Below the pieces are notes generated by a model. It was not told the DNA's origin. It did not search any database and worked only from the letters and a program-made list of their open reading frames with translations. The translations under genes were made by a program, and so were the position numbers. Shown here piece after piece: positions 18,128-26,367 of a stretch of 64,000 nucleotides of DNA (positions are counted from its first letter, which is position 1; every line of letters begins with the position of its first letter). The DNA lies in the NCBI GenBank assembly GCA_951812725.1, contig OX638330.1, positions 248,001-312,000 of the forward strand, read 5' to 3'. The DNA is from an uncultured Caldilineaceae bacterium (GTDB taxonomy: Bacteria; Chloroflexota; Anaerolineae; Caldilineales; Caldilineaceae).

Positions 18128-19378
18128 TCAAACCTGATTAGGATGGAGTTTTTCCCTCCAACCCACCTGAACCGTGCGCATGTCGTAAGCGGCGCTCACT
18201 CTCCGCCGGCTGCCACTTCTGAACTCACCGACCGCCAGAATGATGAGCGCTGCGCTGGCGTGCCCAGCCAGTATCCAGGCAAGCTGACCCGAATTCCTCA
18301 CGCCGTAGCCCGGAACTCTGGCCGTTTCCACCGTCTCCAAATATGCCTCCCCACCCAGCGCCAGCGGTGTACGGCTGGCTGTAGTGAGCACGTACACCAT
18401 CCCTGTCCTTCCGGTCACTGGCAGCAGTTCGGCCGCCGGGGCATCCTCCAACGCCGCCATAATTTCCCACTGGCCGCCGCCGTCGGTGCTCATCGCCACA
18501 CTGCCGGAAGATCCCCGCGCTGCGCCCGCAGCTAAGACTCCTGTGGCGGCATACAAAACCTGCGGATGCGCCGGGTCGACCGCCACGTCGCTGATCACGA
18601 GCTGAACGTCATCCTGGCTGCCCAGCCCATGATTGACCGATCGCCATGCCGCGCCGCTGCTGCTTACCTGCACGCCCGCGCCGGCGGTGCCCACATAGAC
18701 CCTCGGCGGCGACGTGTCAGCAACCGCCACCGCTGTCGGCGGGGAGGGCAGAGTATCGACAACCACCCACCGCATACCATACGCCTCAGCTCGATACAGC
18801 TTCTCCAGAGTGCGCACAAACGCCAGTCCCGCACCCGTGCTGTCAGCCGCGATCTCCTCCACCGGCTCCTCCAACAGCAGATGCCCGCTGGCAACCAGGC
18901 CCGGCCCAACCCTTCCGCCAATGTCCCGCAGACGGTAGACCCCGTCCGCATCCGTACCCGCATACAGCAGCCGGTTGGACGCGTCAAAGGCCAGAGCAGT
19001 AACGCCCCCAGTCGCGTCAGAATTCAGGCGGACTTCCTTCCAACCCTCACCGCCTGCCCGAGAGACGTAGACGCTGAGCCTGTTGGCGGCGCCGACAAAT
19101 ACGGTCTCCGAATCTGACCTGTCCACCGCTACCGCGTTGACGATTACACCTGCCGGCGCCGACAGCGGCTCCCAAACGCCGTTGACCCCTGCATAAAGCC
19201 GGCCTCCATCTACCGCGTAGCTGCGTCCATCCACCCGCGCCGCCGCCGCATACGCGCGCACTTTATCCAATGCAGTGATTGAGATTCCATCCTGCCCTGC
19301 CCCTACCGCCGCGCCGACAGACGCCACCAGGGTCAGTAGCAGAAGGGTCGTTACTGTCAACAATATTCGTAAAATCAT
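18128..19378 (-). CDS. Exported propeller-like (BNR/Ycf48-like) protein with C-terminal membrane anchor
   Basis: The 416-residue product begins with a signal-like hydrophobic stretch (residues 2-24) and ends with a hydrophobic segment (~375-393) followed by an arginine-rich tail, as in a type I membrane protein. In between are repeated blade-like strings such as VAVDRSDSETVFVGAANRL, ALAFDASNRLLYAGTD and DVAVDPAHPQVLYAATG, and MSTDGGGQWEIMA with an Asp-box-type SxDxGxxW. This fits a beta-propeller of the BNR/sortilin-like kind. Ligand and role are unknown. A GGAGG lies 7 bases before the ATG. Confidence 0.7.
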   Translation of the reverse strand: MILRILLTVTTLLLLTLVASVGAAVGAGQDGISITALDKVRAYAAAARVDGRSYAVDGGRLYAGVNGVWEPLSAPAGVIVNAVAVDRSDSETVFVGAANRLSVYVSRAGGEGWKEVRLNSDATGGVTALAFDASNRLLYAGTDADGVYRLRDIGGRVGPGLVASGHLLLEEPVEEIAADSTGAGLAFVRTLEKLYRAEAYGMRWVVVDTLPSPPTAVAVADTSPPRVYVGTAGAGVQVSSSGAAWRSVNHGLGSQDDVQLVISDVAVDPAHPQVLYAATGVLAAGAARGSSGSVAMSTDGGGQWEIMAALEDAPAAELLPVTGRTGMVYVLTTASRTPLALGGEAYLETVETARVPGYGVRNSGQLAWILAGHASAALIILAVGEFRSGSRRRVSAAYDMRTVQVGWREKLHPNQV

Positions 19379-19630
19379 GGCTGGACCTCCGTGATCCGCT
19401 TTTCAGAACGTTTATGCCATGATTGTACGTCGTTCAGCCCCATCCTTCCGGCCAACTGTCGGAACGTTTCCGGACCGTTTTCTTACGATTGACTCGTCTC
19501 GGACTGCAGATTCGGGCACCTTCCCGGCCGTTTCGCGTCCGCCAGTTCCTGCCTCAGCCGCTCCCAGTCGCGTCGCTGCCGAGGATTCCTGGGTAAACTG
19601 CCAGGCAAGGCCGGAGATGTCTCACAAACT

Positions 19631-19931
19631 GTAACCACGCAGCCGCAACTGATGCGCGCCCCTGAACGAGGCGAGCGAAAGCGATTTTCACTAACCACTA
19701 ACCACTGACCACTGACCACTGCAGTTGTGCGGTCGGGCCTTCGGCCCTCCCTTGTGCAGGGGCTGCGCCCCCGCAACGCCCCCCTCCAAAACCATCCCTC
19801 ACCGACCGTGTGCATTCTTCGCAACGTGTCGGCTTGCGAGCATGGCGGCGGCTGTACACCAGTTGCGTCACCAAGCCACTGAATGGTTCCAAGGATGACT
19901 GGCTGGTCAAGTACTGTGGCTTAGTAGTTAC
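19631..19931. mobile_element. MITE-like element, copy 2
   Basis: This 301-base copy starts GTAACCAC and ends GTAGTTAC, an 8-base terminal inverted repeat with one mismatch. It shares the left arm (GCAGCCGCAACTGAT ... CCTGAACGAGGCGAGC), the GC-rich double hairpin core and the right arm (AATGGTTCCAAGGATGACTG) with the copy at 26061. Between left arm and core it carries four heptamers (CTAACCA twice, CTGACCA twice; 19691-19718). The flanking octamers CACAAACT/CACGGATT match at 5 of 8 positions, possibly a decayed target duplication. It ends 19 bases before the LysM-gene promoter. Confidence 0.75.
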
Positions 19932-19950
19932 CACGGATTCTCGTAACTGC

Positions 19951-19979
19951 TTGCGATGCCATTCTCCGTGTGCTATGAT
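19951..19979 (+). promoter_or_regulatory. Promoter of the LysM lipoprotein gene
   Basis: TTGCGA (19951-19956) and TATGAT (19974-19979) are spaced by 17 bases. The predicted start near 19986 gives a leader of about 175 bases before the ATG at 20161, which contains a large hairpin. Confidence 0.6.
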
Positions 19980-20062
19980 TTAGAATGCCAATAAAAAGGG
20001 AAGGGCAGATCGTCTAGATGCAGTTTTCTGTCCGTTTTCCGAAGGCAGAAGACACGAAAATA

Positions 20063-20097
20063 GAGCCCAGGGGCAGTCGGAGCCGCCTTCTGGGCTC
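20063..20097 (+). promoter_or_regulatory. Hairpin in the LysM-gene leader
   Basis: GAGCCCAG (20063-20070) pairs perfectly with CTGGGCTC (20090-20097). The 19-base loop itself can form a GGC/GCC inner helix. It lies between the promoter and the start codon with no T-tract, so a leader structure is more likely than a terminator. Confidence 0.5.
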
Positions 20098-20160
20098 GGG
20101 TTTCCAGACTTTCGGCTGCTGATAGACGGGCAGTTGGCCTATATGAAGTGGAGAAGATCG

Positions 20161-21141
20161 ATGGGCATGCAGGCGCGCGCACATGGAAGGGCGGTAGAGC
20201 ACTCAACAATCGCACGGTGGACTACTGGCGCCATTCTGACACTGGCGGCAGTGCTCCTGCTCTCCGCATGTACCCGCGAACGGCTTGCCGAAGAGGTCGG
20301 CAACTCCCTGGGAACGCAAGCGGAGGAACCGGTTGTGATGCAACCGGATACACCAGAACCAGCAGAAACTGAAACGCCCGTGCCGACACCGGAAGACACG
20401 CCTGAGCCGACTACGATTACCTATGAAGTCAGACCGGGGGATACACTCTCCACAATTGCAGATAAGTTCGGCACCGAGATCCAGAGGATTCGAGAGATGA
20501 ATCTGTTGACCACCGACGCACTGCAAGTGGGTCAAGTGCTCCGTATGCCCTATGTGCCCGGCGTGACTACTGCCGAAGGCATCCCTACGCCCACGGCGGA
20601 GCCTTTCCAGTACACGGTCCAGCAGGGAGATACGCTCCTGTCGATTGCGCTCCGTTTCGACACCTCTTTGAATCAGATCATGGAGATGAACGGTCTGCGA
20701 GACGAGCACAGCTTGAATGTTGGCCAGAATTTACTGATTCCCGGCGTGAGTGACGCCCCCGGTCAGCCAGGCGCAGACCGGGGTGCAGTCGACCCGGTTC
20801 TGTCTCGCACCGCCGGCACGCACACCGTTCGTTCCGGCGAGACACTCGCCGCCATCGCCGAACAGTACGGCGTTACCATTGCAGAGCTCATCGCCTTCAA
20901 CAGCAACACGATTACCAATCCACATGTCGTGAGGGAAAATACCGTACTTCGCATTCCCGGTCTGACCGCCGCCGATGTCATCACCCTGAACCGGACAACG
21001 TACACTGTCCAGGAAGGGGACAGCCTTAGCGCTATTTCCCAGCGGTTCGGCGTCAGCGTGGATGCCATCATGGCGGCGAATAACATCTCCAATCCCGACC
21101 TGGTCCGTGTCGGCGATGAACTGATTATCCCCGAAAACTGA
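20161..21141 (+). CDS. Lipoprotein with four LysM domains
   Basis: The 326-residue protein is probably a surface lipoprotein that binds peptidoglycan or another GlcNAc polymer. A basic N-terminus, hydrophobic segment and lipobox LLSAC (Cys37) are followed by a Pro/Glu/Thr-rich linker (~55-85). Four LysM modules start near residues 88, 150, 218 and 279, each with the Y/HxVxxGDTLxxIA pattern and a terminal RxPY/IPG-type strand. There is no catalytic domain. An ATG at 20161 preceded by GGAGAAG is chosen over upstream in-frame starts at 20134 and 20143. Confidence 0.88.
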   Translation: MGMQARAHGRAVEHSTIARWTTGAILTLAAVLLLSACTRERLAEEVGNSLGTQAEEPVVMQPDTPEPAETETPVPTPEDTPEPTTITYEVRPGDTLSTIADKFGTEIQRIREMNLLTTDALQVGQVLRMPYVPGVTTAEGIPTPTAEPFQYTVQQGDTLLSIALRFDTSLNQIMEMNGLRDEHSLNVGQNLLIPGVSDAPGQPGADRGAVDPVLSRTAGTHTVRSGETLAAIAEQYGVTIAELIAFNSNTITNPHVVRENTVLRIPGLTAADVITLNRTTYTVQEGDSLSAISQRFGVSVDAIMAANNISNPDLVRVGDELIIPEN

Positions 21142-21311
21142 TCTGCAATGTCTTGAATATTGGCTGCCGCCAGCCCTCAATGTAATGGCAGATGCGGCGC
21201 CTGCGTCCCCTTGCAACCAGAAGGGTTATGCCGAACAGGGCGGACTTGAGACGCGCCCAAACCACTGAAGCGCGGGCATACAGAACAAGTCAGTCGCTGT
21301 CGATTAGTCTG

Positions 21312-22001
21312 TTATCGGGCTTGATGTCGAATACCCGCGGGGCTGGCGACAATCAGGTCTGTCACCAGGTCGAGAAACAGGCCGTGCTCCACGATCCCGG
21401 CCCGTCCCTCCAGCGCGCCGGCAATGGACTCGGGATCATCCATCGGGCCGAACCGGCAGTCGAGAATCAAATTGCCGCTGTCCGTTTTGAATGGGCAGCC
21501 GTCCGGTCCCGTCCTCACCTGCACAGACGCCCCAAGCAACTCGATAAAGGCGGCATGGCCGCGCAGGCCAAAGGAGATCACCTCCACCGGCAGCGCCCAC
21601 TGCACACCCAGTCGCTCGGAGAGCTTGCGTTCGTCGACGATGATTATTTCGCGCGCGCTGGCCTGGGCAACAATCTTCTCACGCAGCAACGCGCCGCCCC
21701 CGCCTTTGATGACCCGCAGCTGAGGATCCACCTCGTCGGCTCCGTCTATCGTTAAGTCTACGCGCGGATGACTTTCAAGCGTGGTGAGCGGAATGGCCAG
21801 CCGGCGGGCGTCGGCCGCCACCTGTTCCGAGCAGGGGACGCCAAGAATATCTGAGAGTGTGCCCTCCACCAAGCGTTCAGCGATACATTTCAACGCCTTC
21901 AGTGCTGTACTCCCCGCGCCCAACCCAACAATCATCCCGGACTCAACATGCGCCACCGCCGCTTCAGCTGCACGTCGCTTTAGGGCTTCTATGTCTTGCA
22001 T
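21312..22001 (-). CDS. rpiA: Ribose-5-phosphate isomerase A
   Basis: RpiA interconverts ribose-5-phosphate and ribulose-5-phosphate in the non-oxidative pentose phosphate pathway. The 229-residue product has GLGAGSTA (~26-33, phosphate loop), [11 protein letters not shown] (~82-92) with the catalytic acid region, and [14 protein letters not shown] (~99). Length is typical. It lies 111 bases downstream of pgi on the same strand, completing a ppgK-tal-pgi-rpiA sugar-phosphate cluster. Confidence 0.96.
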   Translation of the reverse strand: MQDIEALKRRAAEAAVAHVESGMIVGLGAGSTALKALKCIAERLVEGTLSDILGVPCSEQVAADARRLAIPLTTLESHPRVDLTIDGADEVDPQLRVIKGGGGALLREKIVAQASAREIIIVDERKLSERLGVQWALPVEVISFGLRGHAAFIELLGASVQVRTGPDGCPFKTDSGNLILDCRFGPMDDPESIAGALEGRAGIVEHGLFLDLVTDLIVASPAGIRHQAR

Positions 22002-22112
22002 CTGGTTTCTTTATCGCGTCGCAATGAAAGCACAATTCCTAGCAAGGCCCTCTCCTCCAAACCACTCTCTGTCAATCGTCCGGTCACAGGCCCAGCCCTA
22101 AGCGAGAATCTC

Positions 22113-23798
22113 TTACGCTGCACTAATCGACTCGACAAGCCGCTCCAACTCTGCTTGCGAGTTTTCCCCTAAATCGATCCGTATCACGCGCCGCCCTGCA
22201 TCCAGGAGCGCCTGCCGATCTCCCAGCGACTGCGCCTGGATCAGGACGCCAAACGGCAGCGCCGACCGGGATGAGCCAGCTTCATCGGGTATGTCGACGT
22301 CCGAGGCGGGTCTGTCAGTAAGTTGGATAAAGAGGCCATTGCCGCGATCCCCTTTATGCAACTGACCGGTCGAGTGAAGAAAACGGGGTCCCAAACCGGT
22401 AGTCGTTGCCAGCTTTGTCCGGTCCCGCAGACATCTCTGCATGGTGCCGAGCAGGCTGTTCACAGCGGAGCACGGCTCCAAATAAGCCTGTATGCTTATG
22501 TAATCCCCCGGCTCTGCCTGTTTCAGAAATGCCGCCAACGCTGCGCCCGGGCTGCCCGGGGGCGCATTCCCGTCCTGCGAGTCAAGGTATACCTTCACGC
22601 CGTCGGCTTCAAACGAAGGTTGCGGCTCGGGCAGCCTTCCGCTCTCCATATAGGCCGACATCATCTGGCGCGACTGCTGCTTTGCCGACTCGACATCCGG
22701 CTGATCGAACGGGTGAATGCCCAGCCGCGCTCCGGCCACCGCCGTGGCAAACTCCCATATGAAAAACTGTGCCGCCAGATCGTATCGATCGCGGAAGCGG
22801 ACGCGAATTACCGGGTGGTCGGCGTCTATGAGCGCCTGGACCGTCCTGTCCTGCACGCCCGTGTCGCTCCACTGAAGATGCACGAACAACCGGTCCGTGC
22901 CATATGCGTCTGGAGATGCACCCGGTTCGCCCACCACCGGCACAATCCCCGTCCCCGATTTGCCCGTGCTCTCGGCGATAAGCTGTTCCAGCCAGTCGGC
23001 GAACGAAGCCACCTCGTCGTCGGCGATAATTGTCAGCTTGTCACGGCCCGCTTTCGCCATCTCCGCCATCACCACGCCAATCTGCGCGGCGGGATTGATC
23101 GACCCGGTAATATGCCGGCCGCAGTCGTTCTTCGCCTCCTGACCGCGTCGCAGCAGACGTCGTAGATTCACTCCGACCAGCGCGGCCGGCGTAAGCCCGA
23201 AGTGCGACAGCGCCGAATAGCGGCCGCCTATATTGGGATCGTTGACAAAGACCGAGCGGAAGTTATAAGTTTCGCCCAATTTGACGAGGTCGGTGCCTGC
23301 ATCCGTTATGGCGATGAAGTGCTGTCCCGCCTCCGAATCGCCGAGCTGATCCTGCAGCTGATTGTAAAAGAACTTGAACAGGGAAAGTGTTTCAGATGTA
23401 GTACCGGACTTGGTGGCGACGATAAAGAGCGTTCGCGCCGGATCCAGGCTTTCGGCCACGCTTTGAACTGCAGCCGGGTGCGTGCTGTCCAATACCCGCA
23501 GCGCGATCGCGCCGCTGCCGAACGTACGCGCAAACACCTCCGGCGCCAGGCTCGAGCCGCCCATTCCCAGTAGGACTGCCTGCGTGTAGCCCTCCTGCTC
23601 AACGTCCTGCAGCAAAGCGCTTATGCAATGGCGCTCCTCATCCATTCGGACTGCAATGTCCAGCCAGCCGAGCCGGTTGCTTATCTCGTCCGGGCTGTCA
23701 CTCCACACGCTGTGGCTCCGCGCCCAAATGCGGGTGACGATGCGTTCCTTGTCAGTCTCCTCCAGAGCATCCTCTATCTGGCTCCGGAGGGCTCCGTA
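22113..23798 (-). CDS. pgi: Glucose-6-phosphate isomerase domain, -1 frame continuation of tal
   Basis: Phosphoglucose isomerase interconverts glucose-6-phosphate and fructose-6-phosphate. The frame contains SIS-type motifs LLGMGGSSLAPEVF, FIVATKSGTTSETLS and GGRYSALSHFGL, and the C-terminal part of the compact PGI found in fused Tal-Pgi enzymes. No ATG with a good RBS begins it. The frame stays open upstream to 23798 and encodes a plausible linker (YGALRSQIEDALEETDKER), continuing directly from the tal frame after a -1 shift. A GTG at 23706-23708 with GGAG 7 bases upstream could start a separate 531-residue PGI. A fused product would be 937 residues, close to known bifunctional transaldolase/phosphoglucose isomerases. 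Confidence 0.9.
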   Translation of the reverse strand, partial: YGALRSQIEDALEETDKERIVTRIWARSHSVWSDSPDEISNRLGWLDIAVRMDEERHCISALLQDVEQEGYTQAVLLGMGGSSLAPEVFARTFGSGAIALRVLDSTHPAAVQSVAESLDPARTLFIVATKSGTTSETLSLFKFFYNQLQDQLGDSEAGQHFIAITDAGTDLVKLGETYNFRSVFVNDPNIGGRYSALSHFGLTPAALVGVNLRRLLRRGQEAKNDCGRHITGSINPAAQIGVVMAEMAKAGRDKLTIIADDEVASFADWLEQLIAESTGKSGTGIVPVVGEPGASPDAYGTDRLFVHLQWSDTGVQDRTVQALIDADHPVIRVRFRDRYDLAAQFFIWEFATAVAGARLGIHPFDQPDVESAKQQSRQMMSAYMESGRLPEPQPSFEADGVKVYLDSQDGNAPPGSPGAALAAFLKQAEPGDYISIQAYLEPCSAVNSLLGTMQRCLRDRTKLATTTGLGPRFLHSTGQLHKGDRGNGLFIQLTDRPASDVDIPDEAGSSRSALPFGVLIQAQSLGDRQALLDAGRRVIRIDLGENSQAELERLVESISAA

Positions 23799-23804
23799 AA
23801 AAAA
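23760..23804 (-). promoter_or_regulatory. Candidate -1 programmed frameshift site (slippery T7 plus stem-loop) joining tal to pgi
   Basis: In the tal frame the minus strand reads GAT TTT TTT ACG, a U-UUU-UUU slippery heptamer (23798-23804). Eight bases later CTCCGGAGC (23781-23789) can pair with GCTCTGGAG (23760-23768): nine base pairs with one G-U, enclosing a 12-base loop. The tal stop TAG (23774-23776) is inside that loop. Slipping back one base enters exactly the pgi frame (TAC GGA GCC). Spacer and geometry match known -1 frameshift signals. Transcriptional slippage on the T7 run, internal initiation, or an assembly error are alternatives. Confidence 0.6.
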
Positions 23805-24925
23805 TCGGCGCGTTCTCGCGTCTGGTTGCTGTCCCCGCCGGCGATCGCAGCCACTTTTTCGGAGATTCCCGCCATCAACGCATCAAATGAGTCGGCGAAG
23901 GCGTCGACACCATCAATCATCAGCTGCGCAGTGATACTGTCCAAATCGATGCCCAGTTCGGCCAGCTGCGCCAAATGTTGGCGGGCCAGCTCCACATCCG
24001 CATCCACGGTACGGGCAGCGGTTCCATGATCCAGAAAGGCTTCCAGGGTTTCAGGAGGAACCGTATTGACTGTGTGGGGTCCGATCAGTGTATCCAGGTA
24101 GAGGGTATCCGGGTAATCTGGATTCTTGGTGCTGGTGCTGCCCCACAACGGACGCTGCACCCTCGCACCCTGCGCCGCCAGCTTCTCCCAGCGAGGTCCG
24201 CTGAAAAGCTCGCTGAAGCGGTGATAGGCCATCTTGGCGTTGGCGATCGCAATCTTCCCCTGAAGCTCGCTGTTGCCGATTTCACTCAGGCTGGAATCCA
24301 CCTTGCCGTCCACGCGGCTGACGAAGAAAGAAGCCACCGACGCCACCCGACTGAATTCCACGTTCGCGGCAGCCAGCTTTTCCAGACCGTGAATATAGGC
24401 CATCGCACTATCTTCGTACTGCTGCAAGGAGAATATCAGTGTGACATTAATGTTGATGCCCTCGCCAGTCAGCGTCTCTATCGCCGGGATGCCCTGCGGT
24501 GTGGCCGGTACCTTGATCATTACATTCGCCCGGTCCACCAGAGAAGAGAGGCGCCGGGCTTCCATGACCGTGCCTTCCGTATCGTAGGCCAGCTTCGGAT
24601 TTACTTCCAGACTGACATAGCCGTCCAGCCCGTCCGTGCTGTCATATACCGGCTGCATGATGTCGCAGGCGCGGCGGATGTCCTGGATGGCGAGCGCCTC
24701 GTATATGTCATTGACCGACCTGCCTTCACCGACCAACCGTTCAACCGCGGCATCGTAATCGGTGCTGGCGGTGATCGCCTTCTGGAAAATCGACGGGTTG
24801 GACGTAACGCCCCGCAGACCATCGGCGACCAGTTCACCCAGTTCGCCGGAGTCCAGGAAGGAGCGCCTGATGAAATCCAGCCAGATCGACTGGCCTACTG
24901 CCGCCGCTTCTTGCATCATTGTCAT
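23774..24925 (-). CDS. tal: Transaldolase (N-terminal half of a probable Tal-Pgi bifunctional enzyme)
   Basis: Transaldolase transfers a dihydroxyacetone unit between sedoheptulose-7-phosphate and glyceraldehyde-3-phosphate. The 383-residue product has GVTSNPSIFQKAI (~39-51), the Schiff-base lysine in NVMIKVPATPQG (Lys138), and LIFSLQQY (~160). The ATG at 24925 lies behind GAGGAGAAGAG; an upstream in-frame extension is rejected. The last 7 residues (TEPSGAR) follow a T7 run and look like out-of-frame sequence, because the pgi frame carries on from FF375-376 as a natural linker. It lies 187 bases downstream of ppgK. Confidence 0.94.
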   Translation of the reverse strand: MTMMQEAAAVGQSIWLDFIRRSFLDSGELGELVADGLRGVTSNPSIFQKAITASTDYDAAVERLVGEGRSVNDIYEALAIQDIRRACDIMQPVYDSTDGLDGYVSLEVNPKLAYDTEGTVMEARRLSSLVDRANVMIKVPATPQGIPAIETLTGEGININVTLIFSLQQYEDSAMAYIHGLEKLAAANVEFSRVASVASFFVSRVDGKVDSSLSEIGNSELQGKIAIANAKMAYHRFSELFSGPRWEKLAAQGARVQRPLWGSTSTKNPDYPDTLYLDTLIGPHTVNTVPPETLEAFLDHGTAARTVDADVELARQHLAQLAELGIDLDSITAQLMIDGVDAFADSFDALMAGISEKVAAIAGGDSNQTRERADFFTEPSGAR

Positions 24926-25112
24926 GGTTGCTCTTCTCCTCGAATTCGTCTTTGCATTGCAATGTGGTGAGTTCGCATAATGTGGTGAGCCCGCGCCCCT
25001 TGCTCTAGTCACGTAGGGGGATTCTCGGTGCTGCGTTCACTCAGCAATCTACCCGTCGCTGATTCGTCAATAAGATTTCTCGAAAATAGGCAGAGTGGCA
25101 GCACATTCAGTC

Positions 25113-25901
25113 TTACTCCGGTACATAGAGAATGGCGGGATCCAGCTCGGCATCCCCACTGCCTTGAATCAGGGCATGCGCTGCCATCGCGCCGCCAATC
25201 AACCCGGCATGATTGCGCATCTGGGCCGCCACAATCGGCGCCCGCACGTCAATGTACTTGACATATTTGTGGCTTCTCTTGCTTACACCTCCGCCAATGA
25301 TAAACAGATCCGGCGAAAGCAGAAATTCAACAGTCTGAAAATATCTGTTGAGCCGTTTCCCCCACTTTTCCCAACTCAACTTTTCTCGTTTGCGGGCGCT
25401 GCTCGCCGCCCTGCTCTCGGCGTTGTGGCCGTCAATCTCCAGATGCCCGAACTCCGTATTTGGTGCCAGATGTCCGTCGACAAAGAGCGCCGAGCCTATG
25501 CCAGTGCCCAATGTGAGCAGTACGACGACCCCGGGTTGGTCTCTGCCCGCGCCAAACACCATCTCCGCGATTCCGGCCGCATCGGCATCATTGACGATCG
25601 ACGCCGGACATCCTGTCACCCGCTCAAACAAGGCGGTGGCATCAGTGCCGATCCATGAACTGTCTACATTTGCAGCTGTACAGACAACGCCATTGCGAAT
25701 CACTGCCGGGAACGTGCATCCCATAGGCCCTACCCAACCGAAGTGACGGACAATCTCCAACACTACCTCGGCCACGGCTTGCGGCGTCGACGGGTCCGGC
25801 GTTGCGATTCGCCGCCGCTTGGTGAGCAACTCTCCTGTCTCCGCATCCACCAATGCGCCCTTGATGCCGCTTCCGCCGATATCAATACCTAAGATGTCCA
25901 T
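25113..25901 (-). CDS. ppgK: Polyphosphate glucokinase (ROK superfamily)
   Basis: PpgK phosphorylates glucose using inorganic polyphosphate (often ATP as well), giving glucose-6-phosphate for the neighbouring isomerase. The 262-residue product has the ROK phosphate loop [13 protein letters not shown] (~7-19), [14 protein letters not shown] and GCTFPAVI. It also has [27 protein letters not shown] and the PpgK-specific [24 protein letters not shown] and [11 protein letters not shown]. The second of two adjacent ATGs (25901) is chosen because AAGGAGG then sits 5 bases upstream. Confidence 0.93.
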   Translation of the reverse strand: MDILGIDIGGSGIKGALVDAETGELLTKRRRIATPDPSTPQAVAEVVLEIVRHFGWVGPMGCTFPAVIRNGVVCTAANVDSSWIGTDATALFERVTGCPASIVNDADAAGIAEMVFGAGRDQPGVVVLLTLGTGIGSALFVDGHLAPNTEFGHLEIDGHNAESRAASSARKREKLSWEKWGKRLNRYFQTVEFLLSPDLFIIGGGVSKRSHKYVKYIDVRAPIVAAQMRNHAGLIGGAMAAHALIQGSGDAELDPAILYVPE

Positions 25902-26060
25902 CATTCCCTCCTTGGGCAGGAACGGAACGCTCCTGGTCCAAACGATAACGGTAAGGTTGCAACAGCCGAGAGTCCCCTCGCGGCGCATTCGTCCTCACTT
26001 CGTCCGTGGGCCTGTCTCCTTCCGGAAACAGAGCAAAGTCCGGGGAATTTTAGAATCTTT

Positions 26061-26346
26061 GTAACTACGCAGCCGCAACTGATACGCAACCCTGAACGAG
26101 GCGAGCAATGGTGTTTTTTCTCCCCTCATTGTTGTATTTTGGGCGGTCGGCCGCAAGCGGCCTCCCTTGTGCAGGGGCTGCGCCCCCGCAACGCCCCCCT
26201 CCAAAACCATCCCTCACCGACCGTGTGCCTTCTTCGCAGCGTGTCGGCTGGCGAGCACGGCGGCGCCTGTACACCAGTTGCGTCAACAAGAGCCCGAATG
26301 GTTCCAAGGATGACTGGCTGGTCAACTACTGTGACTTAGTAGTTAC
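26061..26346. mobile_element. MITE-like element, copy 3, with terminal inverted repeats and 8-bp target duplication
   Basis: A 286-base non-coding element bounded by perfect 8-bp inverted repeats GTAACTAC (26061-26068) and GTAGTTAC (26339-26346). The octamer GAATCTTT occurs immediately outside both ends (26053-26060 and 26347-26354), a target-site duplication. Inside are a left arm, a GC-rich core with two hairpins and a right arm shared with the other copies. GTAA ends plus 8-bp duplication resemble IS66-family transposition, so mobilisation in trans by such a transposase is plausible; none is in the window. Confidence 0.85.
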
Positions 26347-26367
26347 GAATCTTTTCAATCCACTTCG

